From NCBI RefSeq assembly GCF_005405425.1, contig NZ_BJEA01000008.1, positions 1 to 64,000 of the forward strand: a stretch of 64,000 bases of DNA. The letters are read 5' to 3'. This stretch comes from Lactiplantibacillus modestisalitolerans (GTDB lineage Bacteria; Bacillota; Bacilli; Lactobacillales; Lactobacillaceae). This document shows positions 51,248 through 60,026 of this stretch, piece by piece. The notes below the pieces were generated by a model. It was not told the DNA's origin. It did not search any database and saw only the letters and a list, made by a program, of their open reading frames with translations. How positions within the stretch are numbered: the stretch's first letter is position 1; each line of letters opens with the position of its first letter. Both the position numbers and the translations under genes were made by a program.

Positions 51248-51282
51248 TTTGAACAATTAATTAAATATAGGAGGAATTACCA

Positions 51283-52212
51283 GTGCACCGCTCAGAACGC
51301 CTCAACCAAGAGCTCATTTTTCTCAGCTACCGCAACCACTTTCACCTGCAGGACCTGATGCAGGAATTCCAAATTTCCAAGCGCACCGCCTTGCGCGACG
51401 TGACCAGCTTAGAACAGCTGGGCCTGGCCTTCTACGTGGACCCCGGCCGCTACGGTGGTTACCGGCTCGTCAAACAGCAGCTCTGGGTGCCGGTCCTCTT
51501 AAATATTCAAGAAATTAACGCCTTGTTTTTCGCGCTTAAAGCGCTACGACGGTTGTCGGCAACGCCGTTTGAAAAATCCTACCACGCCATCTACCAAAAA
51601 TTACTCGCAACGCTCCCACTCGCTGAGCAGCAAAAAGTTGCTAAAATGCAGGCCGTCGTTCACTACTACGACACCCCCAACTTAGACGGCCCGCGGTTTT
51701 TAAGTGCTTTATTAACCGCGAGCCTAAACGAAGCCGTCCTACGCCTCGACCTGCAAGGTCAAGGAGCGCCGCTACTCTTTCAAGCTTACGACCTACTATA
51801 TCGCCACGGGATTTGGTTTGTCAGCGGCCTTGACCGCACCCACCAACGTTGGCGAATCATTCGCTGTGACCGCGTGACCGCCGTAACGCCAGCAACCGCA
51901 CCGGCGGCCTTACCGCGCCCCAAACTGGCCGAAGCCCAGCAAGCGGACGCCCAGCAACAACACAACATCCAGTTTCGCTGCGAACTGACGCCCCTCGGTC
52001 GGGAGCTGGTTTTAAAGAACCGTTACCCGCACATGCAGCTAAAACAAGTTGCCGGGCAGGACTACCTGACCGGGGGTTACGGCCCCGAAGAATTCGATTA
52101 TATGGTGCAATATTTGCTCAGTTTAGGCACCAACGTTAAAATTCTGGCGCCAACCGCGCTCAAAGAAGGCTACCTCGCCGCCGTGCGTCAAATTTTGAAC
52201 GCCTATTCTTAA
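51283..52212 (+). CDS. YafY-type HTH/WYL-domain transcriptional regulator
   Basis: 309 residues: N-terminal winged helix (about 1-60; ISKRTALRDVTSLEQLG is the recognition part), a WYL domain in the middle (about 150-215, with the variant sequence LLYRHGIWFVSGLDRTHQRWRIIRCDRV) and a C-terminal WCX-like region. WYL domains sense small ligands or nucleic acids. GTG start with TAGGAGGA upstream. Divergent from the azoreductase gene. Confidence 0.85.
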   Translation: MHRSERLNQELIFLSYRNHFHLQDLMQEFQISKRTALRDVTSLEQLGLAFYVDPGRYGGYRLVKQQLWVPVLLNIQEINALFFALKALRRLSATPFEKSYHAIYQKLLATLPLAEQQKVAKMQAVVHYYDTPNLDGPRFLSALLTASLNEAVLRLDLQGQGAPLLFQAYDLLYRHGIWFVSGLDRTHQRWRIIRCDRVTAVTPATAPAALPRPKLAEAQQADAQQQHNIQFRCELTPLGRELVLKNRYPHMQLKQVAGQDYLTGGYGPEEFDYMVQYLLSLGTNVKILAPTALKEGYLAAVRQILNAYS

Positions 52213-52216
52213 CGCA

Positions 52217-52254
52217 AACCGGAGCCGTGACATTCGTCACCGCTCCGGTTTTAT
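52217..52254 (+). terminator. Terminator of the WYL regulator gene
   Basis: Stem AACCGGAGCCGTGAC with GTCACCGCTCCGGTT, one mismatch, then TTATT. Confidence 0.85.
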
Positions 52255-52281
52255 TGCTAAATAATGCTAGTTAAGCCGCGT

Positions 52282-52959
52282 TCAGCTTTCTGAACCAGCC
52301 GTAATGTAGTCGAGCAACGTCGCGATAACTTGCCGATTTTCCGGCGGCACCGGCGTCGCCAAAATATCCGCCGCCGTCTGCTTTAACACCGACCCCGCAA
52401 TGTACGGGTAATCGTTAACGACCATTTCACGTACGTTATCGGCCTTCGGTTCAAAGTGAAATTGTAGTCCGATAACGTGGTGGTTAAGCACAAACCCCTG
52501 GTTAGCGACCTGGGGTGTCGAAAATAAGCGCGTTGCCCCCACCGGAATCACAAACATTTCCTCGTGCCAGTGCAACGCCATTAACTGCGCGGGAATTCCC
52601 GGAATAATCGTTGATTCCCGGTAAACGGGCGCCCAGCCCACTTCCTTAACCGGCGCTTTCGTGATTGGGTAGCCGAGGGTCTTCACAATTTGTTGGGCAC
52701 CGTAGCAGGCCCCAAACATTGGCGTATCGGTTGCAAGCAACGCCGCAATCAGCTGCCGTTCTTGCTTGATCCACGGTAAATCGTCATTCGGACTCATTGG
52801 CCCACCTAAAATAACCAACATATCGGTTTCCGCCGCGGTTGGCAGGTGCCCAAATTGATAGGGATGGTACGTATATAAAGCATGCCCGTGCGCTTGGGCC
52901 CAGTCCGCAATCATCCCGGGGCCCTCGTTTGGCGTGTGTTGTAAAACGTTAATTCGCAT
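52282..52959 (-). CDS. Type 1 glutamine amidotransferase (GMP synthase-like)
   Basis: 225 residues. Nucleophile Cys85 in FGACYGAQQ, triad His168 and Glu170 in LQFHFEP, and LVILGGPMSPND near 48-59. Stand-alone members of this family hydrolyse glutamine or gamma-glutamyl compounds. Start at 52959 (AAAGGAA upstream), the family-like MRINVLQH. Monocistronic. Confidence 0.85.
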   Translation of the reverse strand: MRINVLQHTPNEGPGMIADWAQAHGHALYTYHPYQFGHLPTAAETDMLVILGGPMSPNDDLPWIKQERQLIAALLATDTPMFGACYGAQQIVKTLGYPITKAPVKEVGWAPVYRESTIIPGIPAQLMALHWHEEMFVIPVGATRLFSTPQVANQGFVLNHHVIGLQFHFEPKADNVREMVVNDYPYIAGSVLKQTAADILATPVPPENRQVIATLLDYITAGSES

Positions 52960-53255
52960 ATGCGTTCCTTTCTTCACCGGCAATGTTTGGAATGGGGATC
53001 GCCTGCACCTGCCCAAGATAGCGTTATTATACCACCGTCTATACCAATTGATGAAAAAAAGCTGTACGCGTGTGAAAAAAATCGGTTAGCTGATGAGCAT
53101 TAACGGCGTAAAGCGAATAATCTCGGGTTTGGATTGTTTGACTTACGGGGTTAAGCGGAGCCAGCTGACTTTTGACGCCCGTTTCGGCTATTAACATTCG
53201 GGGGTGCGGTTAAAGCTTACTTTTCTACCCGCTTAACGGCTTAAAAAAAGCCTTT
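52960..53255. other. Intergenic stretch upstream of hpaB
   Basis: Contains the divergent promoters of the amidotransferase and the HpaB-like gene. Apart from AT-rich patches and the cre site just to its right, I see no gene or structured RNA. Confidence 0.45.
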
Positions 53256-53269
53256 TGTAACCGCTTACA
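53256..53269 (+). promoter_or_regulatory. cre (CcpA) site at the hpaB promoter
   Basis: TGTAACCGCTTACA fits the cre consensus very well and is nearly palindromic, 44 bp before the start codon and overlapping the likely promoter. Confidence 0.75.
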
Positions 53270-53312
53270 TTGTGATATGGTTAAGGGGAACACACGCAAG
53301 GGGGAATTTACA

Positions 53313-54737
53313 ATGCACACGATCGAACAACTCAATGACGGCCGCGCCGTCTACTTAAACGGTCAACGAATCAACGTGGCCGACGTCCCGATTTTCCGTA
53401 AAACACTCGCGCTGAACAACCAGTACTACGCGCTTCAGCGCACCCATCAGGACGTCCATACTTACATTGAGGATGGTCAGCGTTACGACATTGCGTTCAA
53501 GGTACCGTTAACATCCGCTGACTTAAAGCAAAAACACCGCGCCTACCAAGAAATCGCCGAAAGTAATAATGGGCTGCTGGGCCGGACCCCGGACTTCCTA
53601 AATAGTGCCATGGCAGCACTCGCCGTACGGAGTCACTTTTTAGGCCATAACGAGTATACCAATTTTGCAGCCAACGCTAAACATTACGCTGAACACGTTA
53701 AAACCGAGGATATTTTCATTAGTCACGCCCTCCAAAACCCACAGCTGGACCGGCAAAAAGCCATTAACGCCATTCCGTCCGGTTACGCGGGCGTTCACGT
53801 AACTAAACGCACCATGGAAGGAATCACCGTTTCCGGCGCCAAGATGGTTAACACGATGGCTCCGATTGCCGATGATTTACTAATCTTTAATCCGCCTGAA
53901 TTACTCCTCGAAAAGGGCGACACGAGTTACGCGGTGGCCTTTGCGACACCCCTGAACACGCCCGGCGTTAAGATTATCTGCCGGAAGCTCCTCGACCACC
54001 CCGTTTACACCGGGTACACCGAGGACGACTTCCCACTAAGTAACGCCCTCGATGAAATCGACGCCTACATCGTTTTCGATGAAGCGTTTATTCCGTGGGA
54101 GCGGGTCTTTGTTGACAACGACGTCGAAATGAGTAACCGTTTCTTCATGGATTCGGGCATGTTCATCCATTCATCGCATCAAGACGAGGTCCGGGGCATT
54201 ACCAAACTGGAATTTGCCACCACCCTCGCCATTCGGACTGCCAAACTCCTTGGTCTGGACGGCTTTCTCGGTGTCCAGGAAAAACTGGGACGCTTAACCG
54301 CTAACCTTGAGCTGATCAAGGGGACGATTGCGCGTTCGGAAGAGGAAGGTCGGCTCGATGACTTTGGAATTTATACGCCTAACCAGCAGGCGCTTCAAGC
54401 CGTGCGGTCGACGCTACCCGAATACTACGAAGAAGCGCTCAAGGTAGCCCAGCACTTAGCGGCGGGTTCGATGGTTGGGGTTCCGGGTTTCAAGGAATTT
54501 AACGGGGACAATGGCCCTATCTTGGAACAGGCGTTAGGTACGTCCAAAGCCACTGCTAAGGAACGGGCTAAGTTCTTGAACTTGGTCTTCGATTTAACGA
54601 CCGCCGGTTTCGGTCAACGGCAGTTAATGTACGAATATTATCATGGCGGCGACCCGATGCGGATTCGCTCGCAGCATTATGCGGGAGAGGATCTTCGGGC
54701 TGGAAATGAAATGATTGATCGGATTATGAAATCATAG
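53313..54737 (+). CDS. HpaB-family FADH2-dependent monooxygenase (4-hydroxyphenylacetate 3-hydroxylase large subunit-like)
   Basis: 474 residues. The fold resembles acyl-CoA dehydrogenases; recognisable blocks include GYAGVHVTKRTMEGITVSGAK, the FDEAFIPWERVFVD segment, and GSMVGVPGFKEF near the C-terminus. HpaB enzymes hydroxylate phenols with FADH2 supplied by a separate reductase (HpaC); no such gene is adjacent. Start ATG 53313 with AAGGGGG upstream. The cre site predicts carbon catabolite repression. In lactobacilli the substrate could be a plant phenolic, which is inference. Confidence 0.85.
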   Translation: MHTIEQLNDGRAVYLNGQRINVADVPIFRKTLALNNQYYALQRTHQDVHTYIEDGQRYDIAFKVPLTSADLKQKHRAYQEIAESNNGLLGRTPDFLNSAMAALAVRSHFLGHNEYTNFAANAKHYAEHVKTEDIFISHALQNPQLDRQKAINAIPSGYAGVHVTKRTMEGITVSGAKMVNTMAPIADDLLIFNPPELLLEKGDTSYAVAFATPLNTPGVKIICRKLLDHPVYTGYTEDDFPLSNALDEIDAYIVFDEAFIPWERVFVDNDVEMSNRFFMDSGMFIHSSHQDEVRGITKLEFATTLAIRTAKLLGLDGFLGVQEKLGRLTANLELIKGTIARSEEEGRLDDFGIYTPNQQALQAVRSTLPEYYEEALKVAQHLAAGSMVGVPGFKEFNGDNGPILEQALGTSKATAKERAKFLNLVFDLTTAGFGQRQLMYEYYHGGDPMRIRSQHYAGEDLRAGNEMIDRIMKS

Positions 54738-54775
54738 AGTGCGGAAGACCAACGGGTTGACGCTGAGCACTGCCT

Positions 54776-54820
54776 AAACAACGGCCTGACGCGTTCTTTG
54801 CGTTGGGCCGTTGTTGTAGC
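54776..54820 (+). terminator. Hairpin after the HpaB-like gene
   Basis: Arms ACAACGGCC and GGCCGTTGT with a nested ACGC/GCGT stem, about 35 bp after the stop. The 3' arm is shared with the first unit of the tandem repeat. No T-tract. Confidence 0.5.
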
Positions 54821-55160
54821 AGGCGCAGGCGTCAGTTGGTCTGGAGCACGTTTCAGCCATATCGCAGAGAAGCGTTGGGCCGTTAGCATAGCAAGCGCAG
54901 ATACCAGTCGGCCCGAACACGTTTCAGCCATATTGCAGAGAAGCGTTGGGCCGTTATTGTAGCAGGCGCAAGCGTCAGTTGGTCTGGAGCACGTTTCGAC
55001 TATATCGCAAAGAAGCGCGCCTTAGCGTAGCAAGCGCAGATGCCAGTCGGCCCGAACACGTTTCAGCCATATTGCAGAGAAGCGTTGGGCCGTTATTGTA
55101 GCAGGCGCAGGCGTCAGTTGGTCTGGAGCACGTTTCGGCTGTATTGTAGAGAAGTGCACA
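54797..55160. repeat. Tandem repeat of about 72 bp, five units in A-B-A-B-A order
   Basis: The marker CACGTTTC recurs at 54847, 54918, 54990, 55057 and 55129 (spacings 71, 72, 67, 72). Units alternate between GCAGGCGCAGGCGTCAG-TTGGTCTGGAG (A) and GCAAGCGCAGATACCAG-TCGGCCCGAA (B); each contains GAAGCGTTGGGCCGTT. The fourth unit has lost a few bases. No frame with a ribosome site crosses it. Located in the roughly 500-bp gene-free stretch after hpaB. Confidence 0.85.
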
Positions 55161-55191
55161 CTATCACTATCACTATCTACCCAAACCCACC

Positions 55192-55225
55192 AAACGGGAC
55201 TGTGACCATCGTCACAGTCCCGTTT
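55192..55225 (-). terminator. Hairpin terminator between the tandem repeat and a small gene
   Basis: Perfect 15-bp arms AAACGGGACTGTGAC and GTCACAGTCCCGTTT with loop CATC; could serve both strands. Confidence 0.8.
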
Positions 55226-55243
55226 GCCGTTCTAATTCAAATT

Positions 55244-55411
55244 TTAAAACCAACTAATCGGATCAAACACAACGTCCAGCAAGGTTTCCCAAAAATTCTT
55301 CCAGAAATGGCCGCCGCGCCCACGTTTTTTAGCAATTAACGTTTTAATGGCGGCGATGACCAACGAAATCAGCATGTAAACCAGGATTAGCAGGACTATC
55401 AGTAGTACCAT
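55244..55411 (-). CDS. Small membrane protein (55 aa)
   Basis: MVLLIVLLILVYMLISLVIAAIKTLIAKK forms one long helix, followed by a basic loop KKRGRGGHFWKNFW and a hydrophobic end. GAGGTGG lies about 11 nt before the ATG at 55411. Followed by the hairpin at 55.2 kb. Family not recognised. Confidence 0.6.
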   Translation of the reverse strand: MVLLIVLLILVYMLISLVIAAIKTLIAKKRGRGGHFWKNFWETLLDVVFDPISWF

Positions 55412-55475
55412 CCGGTATTCACCACCTCGAGTCCCATTATACAGATTCAGTTGAACCAATCAAACGGTGCTTGAA

Positions 55476-56219
55476 TTAGGCTTCCAGGTACAATTGTTGG
55501 AAATCACGGGTAAAAGTTGGCGCCAGCCGCAAGCCCGCCACGAGGTAGTGTTCAAATGACCCGTAGTGTTGTTCAATCACTTCAAAATAGTGCGTTAAAT
55601 AGTCCTGATCCACGACAAGGGCCGCTTGAACCGCCCGCAGTTGGTCCGCACTGACCTGCGCGGCTAAGTGGGCTAAAATTTGCTGGTTAGCGGCCTGGCG
55701 GGCCTGATTGGTGGCCAGGTAATCTGCCAAGATGTCCGCGTCACTCACGCCCAGACACTTTAAGATTAATGCGGCCGCAATACCGGTCCGGTCCTTGCCC
55801 GCAAAACAGTGAAATAGTACGGGTTGTGGCACAAGTAACGACGTCAAAAATTGGTGGTACCCGGCTTGGGCGGTCGGGGCCAACGCGAACTGCTCGTAAA
55901 GCTCAAGCATCCGCGCATGCACCGCCCCACTTGCCGCGACCATTGACTGCAAACTAGCCCCGTTATTATTCGTTGCCACTAGGACGTCGATCACCTCGTA
56001 CGTCACACCGGCTAACCGAACGTCGGGGTAACGCTGGCGTTCGTCCGCCGTCCGAAAGTCGACGATGCGTTGAAGCCGAAGCTTCTGGCGTAAATAAGTT
56101 TGTTGTTGTGCGTCTAGCTGATCTAATTGGCCCGCCCGGTAAAAGTAGCCGGGCTTGACCGCCGCGCCCGTGAATTGATTATGACCACCGAGCACCCGTA
56201 AATTTGTGATGGGTTGCAT
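55476..56219 (-). CDS. Tyrosine-protein phosphatase (Y_phosphatase3 family)
   Basis: 247 residues. Catalytic loop HCFAGKDRTG with Cys138 and Arg144; N-terminal RVLGGHNQ and FYRAGQLDQL and the VDFRTADERQRYPD block are characteristic of this family, which includes LipA/PtpB-like phosphatases of protein tyrosine or phosphoinositides. GGAGGCG precedes the ATG. Monocistronic. Confidence 0.88.
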   Translation of the reverse strand: MQPITNLRVLGGHNQFTGAAVKPGYFYRAGQLDQLDAQQQTYLRQKLRLQRIVDFRTADERQRYPDVRLAGVTYEVIDVLVATNNNGASLQSMVAASGAVHARMLELYEQFALAPTAQAGYHQFLTSLLVPQPVLFHCFAGKDRTGIAAALILKCLGVSDADILADYLATNQARQAANQQILAHLAAQVSADQLRAVQAALVVDQDYLTHYFEVIEQHYGSFEHYLVAGLRLAPTFTRDFQQLYLEA

Positions 56220-56284
56220 GGTTGCGCCTCCGTTTTTCTTTTTACCCAGCAGTATAACCGCCAGCGCGCCCGCTGAACAGTCAA

Positions 56285-56319
56285 AACACCCGCTAACGTT
56301 ACCGCTAGCGGGTGTTTTA
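56285..56319 (-). terminator. Terminator of the ThrE-type exporter gene
   Basis: Arms AACACCCGCTA and TAGCGGGTGTT, 5-15 bp after the stop. Confidence 0.75.
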
Positions 56320-56323
56320 CTTA

Positions 56324-57679
56324 CTAATCAAAGTGGCGCCATTCACGATCCATCAAGGCGCGGGCCACAAACAGGCCCAACGGTAAGAACATGATAATCA
56401 ACACGGCCTTCGTCAGCCACAGCGCGCCGACGCCAATTTGATTACTGCCAATGTTATAAATCGCGCGATAAATATATAATCCGGGTACCATGATGACAAT
56501 GGCGGGAACCGTCAACGAAATCCGCGGATAGCCGTTATAGCGGTTAACTAACGATGCCAGCAAACCCGCGACCAAGGCCCCGCAAAACGCCGCCGCAGCC
56601 GGCGGCAACGCGGTCAACGAAACTAGTTCCAGGCGCAACGTGTTCGCCAGCGCGCCAATCACGCCCGCGGTTATCGCCATTTTTTGCGAGCTGTTAAACA
56701 TCACTGAGAAACCGTAGACCCCGCAGAAACTGGCCGGCAAGCGCAACAGTAATAACGCGAGCGGCGACAAGCCCAACGGCATGAAGTCCGCCGGTTTAAA
56801 GTTAAAGCTGATGGCGACTAACCAGCCGACCAGGGTCGCGACCAGTGTAATCATGATGGCGTACGCCAGCCGCTCTAACCCGGAACGCATGTCTAGTTTG
56901 GAAATGTCGAGCATGCTCGTGATGAACGGGAAGCCGGGAATCACGAAAAGCATCGCGCCAATGTAGCCAGCCTCGTGGTGCCCCGCAATTTGCCAGCCCC
57001 ACTGCAGGAGCTCGAAACTGGCCATGTAAACTAGGCAGGCGACCGCCACGCTAATTGCGATGCCGGCAATCGTCGTTAAACTGTGCTTACCCATCTTCGC
57101 GCGGACGTAGTTACCAACGCCCGCACCCGCAAAGGAGCAGATCATTTCAGGTATCCCACCGCCCAGCAAAAAAATAAAGCCCATGCAGGCAATTGCTGAG
57201 GCCAAACCCAGCATCAGGGGTGGGTACTGCTTTGGTCGTTGTCGCACCGTATCAATAGCCGTATGAATCTCACGAATCGTGCGGTTCGCATACTGCTCGT
57301 CAAACGCCGCCACGAAGCGCTCTAAACTATCCAATTTATCGGTATTCACCCCGGTATTGGGGAGTGATAAGACCTGCGTGTAACTATGGTGCTGACTAAA
57401 ACAGGTATAGTGTAATGAAATCAACCCAATGTCCGCCGAACAGGTTAAGTTAAGACTCCGGGCCACGTGGTTCATCGCGTCGCGCACCCGCCAGGCCCCC
57501 GTTCCACAGGAAAGCATTAAAATCCCAATTCGGCCAACAATTGAGGTCCGCTCCTGAATGCTGGCCCGTTTAGCCGGGACGTCCTCGTTCCGAATAAAAT
57601 CCTTCCAGGGAATTGTCATGTGATGCCGTTGCGACAGCGGGGTCGCTACTGGTCGCGCCGGTGCTTGCTTGTCAGTCAT
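56324..57679 (-). CDS. ThrE-family threonine/serine exporter (fused two-domain form)
   Basis: 451 residues. The N-terminal cytoplasmic ThrE domain (about 45-150) contains GILMLSCGTGAWRVRDAMNH. Then about ten membrane helices include the paired sequence motif LGGGIPEMICSFAGAGVGNY and the second integral domain with RLPASFCGVYG. Exports small amino acids such as threonine and serine. ATG at 57679 with GGAGGGC upstream. A parS site lies 105 bp upstream. Confidence 0.87.
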   Translation of the reverse strand: MTDKQAPARPVATPLSQRHHMTIPWKDFIRNEDVPAKRASIQERTSIVGRIGILMLSCGTGAWRVRDAMNHVARSLNLTCSADIGLISLHYTCFSQHHSYTQVLSLPNTGVNTDKLDSLERFVAAFDEQYANRTIREIHTAIDTVRQRPKQYPPLMLGLASAIACMGFIFLLGGGIPEMICSFAGAGVGNYVRAKMGKHSLTTIAGIAISVAVACLVYMASFELLQWGWQIAGHHEAGYIGAMLFVIPGFPFITSMLDISKLDMRSGLERLAYAIMITLVATLVGWLVAISFNFKPADFMPLGLSPLALLLLRLPASFCGVYGFSVMFNSSQKMAITAGVIGALANTLRLELVSLTALPPAAAAFCGALVAGLLASLVNRYNGYPRISLTVPAIVIMVPGLYIYRAIYNIGSNQIGVGALWLTKAVLIIMFLPLGLFVARALMDREWRHFD

Positions 57680-57784
57680 GTTCCGCCCTCCGTTCAATTT
57701 CCGCACTTGTAGCCCGACTAATCACCGGGTCTGAATACCCCCATTATAGTCCTTTTACGTCCCAATTAGCGGCGTAAATCAGAA

Positions 57785-57800
57785 TGTTCCACGTGAAACA
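57785..57800. other. parS site 3
   Basis: TGTTCCACGTGAAACA, exact consensus (N = C), intergenic between the divergent ThrE and choloylglycine-hydrolase-family genes. Confidence 0.93.
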
Positions 57801-57915
57801 TTCAACCGCTTACCGCCGTATTTTGACTTGGAAAGTTAACGATCAGACCCTCGTAATAGAACTTCACGGGCCGCTGTGCTAAATTAGCCCCATCATTTCA
57901 AAAGGACTGATGCCA

Positions 57916-58908
57916 ATGTGTACAAGTTTAAGTTATACCAACCAAGCTGGCGGACACTTCCTTGCCCGTACGATGGACTACACCCTTGATTTTGGGGCCC
58001 AAATTCTGTTCATTCCACGTCATTATAAGATTGATGCCGACGTGGCCCCGTTTACGACTAAGTACGGGTTTCTAGGCGCGGGTCGTAAGCTCGGCCACGA
58101 AATGTTTGGCGACGGCGTTAACGAGCACGGTTTAGGAGTCGCAGCACTCTACTTCCCCGATAACGCGCACTACCCGGCGGCTCCAGCTCCCGACAAGTTC
58201 GGCCTCTCACCGCAAGACTTCATCGCCTGGGCGCTTGGTAACGCTCGTAGTATCGCTGATTTGCGGCAACAGCTGCCCAAGCTCCAATTCGTCGCCCACG
58301 CTGCTAATCTGATCAACGTGGTCCCACCATTACACTTCATCATCAGTGACCGAAGTGGCCAAACCGCAGTCCTAGAACCGACAAGTGATGAACTGCGGCT
58401 GACGGCCGACCCCGTCGGCGTGATGACCAATTCCCCCGACCTCGACTGGCACCTGCAAAACCTCAGTAACTACGCGCTCCTCTCGAATGCGACGCCCAAG
58501 ACGCCCGCGGTTGGCGGCTTTTTACCCAAAACGATTGGTCCCGGCACCGGTGCCATTGGCCTGCCCGGAGACTACACGTCAGTTGCTCGCTTCATCCGGA
58601 CCGTTTTCTTGAAGCGCTTTGCAACCGGCGCCACCGATACTCGCACAACGTTGAACTTGTTACAATTGATTTTAAATAGCGTCACGCTACCCAAGGGCGT
58701 CAAACAAATGACGGCCGGCCCAAGCGACTACACGGAATACCGCGCGTACATGGACCTCGACGCCCGCGCCTACACCATCGAATTGTACGAAAACCCCGGT
58801 GACCTGCAACAGGTGCGCTTGACCGCCGAACTACTGAACAGCGCCACCCAGCCGGTTGCGTACCCGCTTAACCGCAAGCCACAGGTGCATCAGTTGACGG
58901 CAGGTTAA
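57916..58908 (+). CDS. Choloylglycine hydrolase-family enzyme (bile salt hydrolase / penicillin acylase type)
   Basis: An Ntn-hydrolase that cleaves linear amides. 330 residues from the ATG at 57916, which places the catalytic Cys at position 2 after Met removal; AAGGA lies 9 nt upstream. The ATG at 57910 would bury the cysteine. Arg18 and Asp21 (ARTMDYT), Asn172 (MTNSP) and Arg225 (VARF) match the conserved active site. Bile salt versus penicillin V preference cannot be decided by eye. Monocistronic. Confidence 0.9.
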   Translation: MCTSLSYTNQAGGHFLARTMDYTLDFGAQILFIPRHYKIDADVAPFTTKYGFLGAGRKLGHEMFGDGVNEHGLGVAALYFPDNAHYPAAPAPDKFGLSPQDFIAWALGNARSIADLRQQLPKLQFVAHAANLINVVPPLHFIISDRSGQTAVLEPTSDELRLTADPVGVMTNSPDLDWHLQNLSNYALLSNATPKTPAVGGFLPKTIGPGTGAIGLPGDYTSVARFIRTVFLKRFATGATDTRTTLNLLQLILNSVTLPKGVKQMTAGPSDYTEYRAYMDLDARAYTIELYENPGDLQQVRLTAELLNSATQPVAYPLNRKPQVHQLTAG

Positions 58909-58950
58909 CGCGTGTGCCAACAGTCAGCTAACTTTTGGTGCACGTTTTAG
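58909..58950 (+). terminator. Terminator of the choloylglycine hydrolase-family gene
   Basis: Stem GCGTGTGCCAACAGT with ACTTTTGGTGCACG and TTTT following; related in sequence to the hairpin at 26.16 kb. Confidence 0.65.
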
Positions 58951-59000
58951 CTACTAATATGAAGCGACATACAGGAGGCTGTGACCTTAGTCTCCAAAGT

Positions 59001-59046
59001 AAGGGCCGGTCAGGGAAAAGCTGAAGCTTTTCCCTGACCGGCCTTT
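59001..59046. repeat. Long near-perfect hairpin
   Basis: Arms of about 22 bases (GGGCCGGTCAGGGAAAAGCT and its complement, one mismatch) around GA, followed by TTTG. Intergenic, between the choloylglycine-hydrolase-family gene and parS site 4. Possibly a bidirectional terminator. Confidence 0.7.
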
Positions 59047-59130
59047 GTTATAGTAGAAAACAAATCACCCTACTTTGCGTATCGCCTTAGATTACCAACC
59101 CGAAAAAATCATCTTTGTCACCAACACGCG

Positions 59131-59146
59131 TGTTTCACGTGAAACA
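59131..59146. other. parS site 4
   Basis: TGTTTCACGTGAAACA, exact consensus, intergenic. Confidence 0.93.
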
Positions 59147-59233
59147 ACGCCAGTGGTTAGCGCTAGCTTCGCCGTCGGACAAGTAGCGGGCGGCTTTTTC
59201 AGCGGGGTGGTCTAAATTATCTTTTGACCACTA

Positions 59234-59281
59234 CCAAAAATGGACCCGTGCAAAGCTTCAGCCTTGGACGGGTCCATTTTT
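59234..59281 (-). terminator. Terminator of the uracil-DNA glycosylase-family gene
   Basis: Arms AAAAATGGACCCGT and ACGGGTCCATTTTT; T-tracts on both sides, so it can work in both directions. Confidence 0.85.
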
Positions 59282-59303
59282 AAGTCGGTTACGACCATCA
59301 CAA

Positions 59304-59891
59304 TTAATTGTCCGACTTCAATGCCTTTGCAACGCGCTGTTGCAAGTCCGGCACCACCTTTTCCTGAAACCAGGGATTGCGCTTCTGCCAGCCATAATTC
59401 AGCGGTGACGGGTGCACTAGTGGAAAATAATCTGGCAAATAATCCTGGTAATTTTGGACGGTCGCGGTTAACGTTTTTTGCCGCGAGCGACCCAGGTAAG
59501 CCTTAATGGCGTACTGGCCAACCAGCATCGTCAACTGCACGTTCGGCATCAACGCCAATAACGGTTCGTGCCACTTATCCGCAAAGCCCTTGCGCGGCGG
59601 CAGGTCCCCGCTCTTACCCTTACCCGGATAATAGAAATCTAACGGCATTACCGCAATCCGGTCGCTCCCGTAAAACTGGTCACGGGTCACGCCCATCCAG
59701 TCCCGCAGCCGGTCGCCACTCGCGTCGTTGAAGTACGTCTTGGTGCTCTGGGCGATTCGCCCGGGCGCCTGACTGATTACTAAAATCGTCGCTGACGGCA
59801 GCACGTGAAACAGGGGTTCCCACCCCTTTTCCGTGTACGCCGCGTTATCCGGATCCGCTTCGATTGCCCGTTTGATTTCCTCAACTGTCAT
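59304..59891 (-). CDS. Uracil-DNA glycosylase-family protein
   Basis: 195 residues of the UDG superfamily. ILVISQAPGR (about 36-45) is the family's water-activating loop region and HPSPLN near residue 157 is the DNA-intercalation motif. Likely removes uracil or related lesions from DNA, or belongs to a related group of unknown specificity. Start uncertain: ATG at 59891 preferred for its family-like MTVEEIKRAI; in-frame extension to 60002 is possible but looks less conserved. Confidence 0.8.
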   Translation of the reverse strand: MTVEEIKRAIEADPDNAAYTEKGWEPLFHVLPSATILVISQAPGRIAQSTKTYFNDASGDRLRDWMGVTRDQFYGSDRIAVMPLDFYYPGKGKSGDLPPRKGFADKWHEPLLALMPNVQLTMLVGQYAIKAYLGRSRQKTLTATVQNYQDYLPDYFPLVHPSPLNYGWQKRNPWFQEKVVPDLQQRVAKALKSDN

Positions 59892-59984
59892 GCCACTGAT
59901 CACCCATCCTTTACTTGGTTTAGGCCCGCGGTTAGCGGGGTAATTTTCTTGATTATACACCAATTGGCCGGGGCACCGCAGATC

Positions 59985-60017
59985 TAAAAAACCGCTCCTC
60001 ATTTGCCGGGAGCGGTT
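59985..60017 (-). terminator. Terminator of the serine hydrolase-PrsW operon
   Basis: Minus strand: AACCGCTCC stem with GGAGCGGTT followed by TTTT. Confidence 0.85.
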
Positions 60018-60026
60018 AATTGACCT

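Noticed and set aside
53040-53056. TATACCAATTGATG resembling the left end of the dispersed element
   Set aside because: Only about 12 bases match and none of the downstream landmarks follow; probably chance.
54797-55160. Regular repeats that might be a second CRISPR array
   Set aside because: Units are contiguous tandem copies with no unique spacers of constant size, and two alternating repeat types.
59788-59803. Sequence GCACGTGAAACA resembling half of a parS site
   Set aside because: Only the right half matches, the left four bases differ, and it lies within the uracil-DNA glycosylase-family reading frame.
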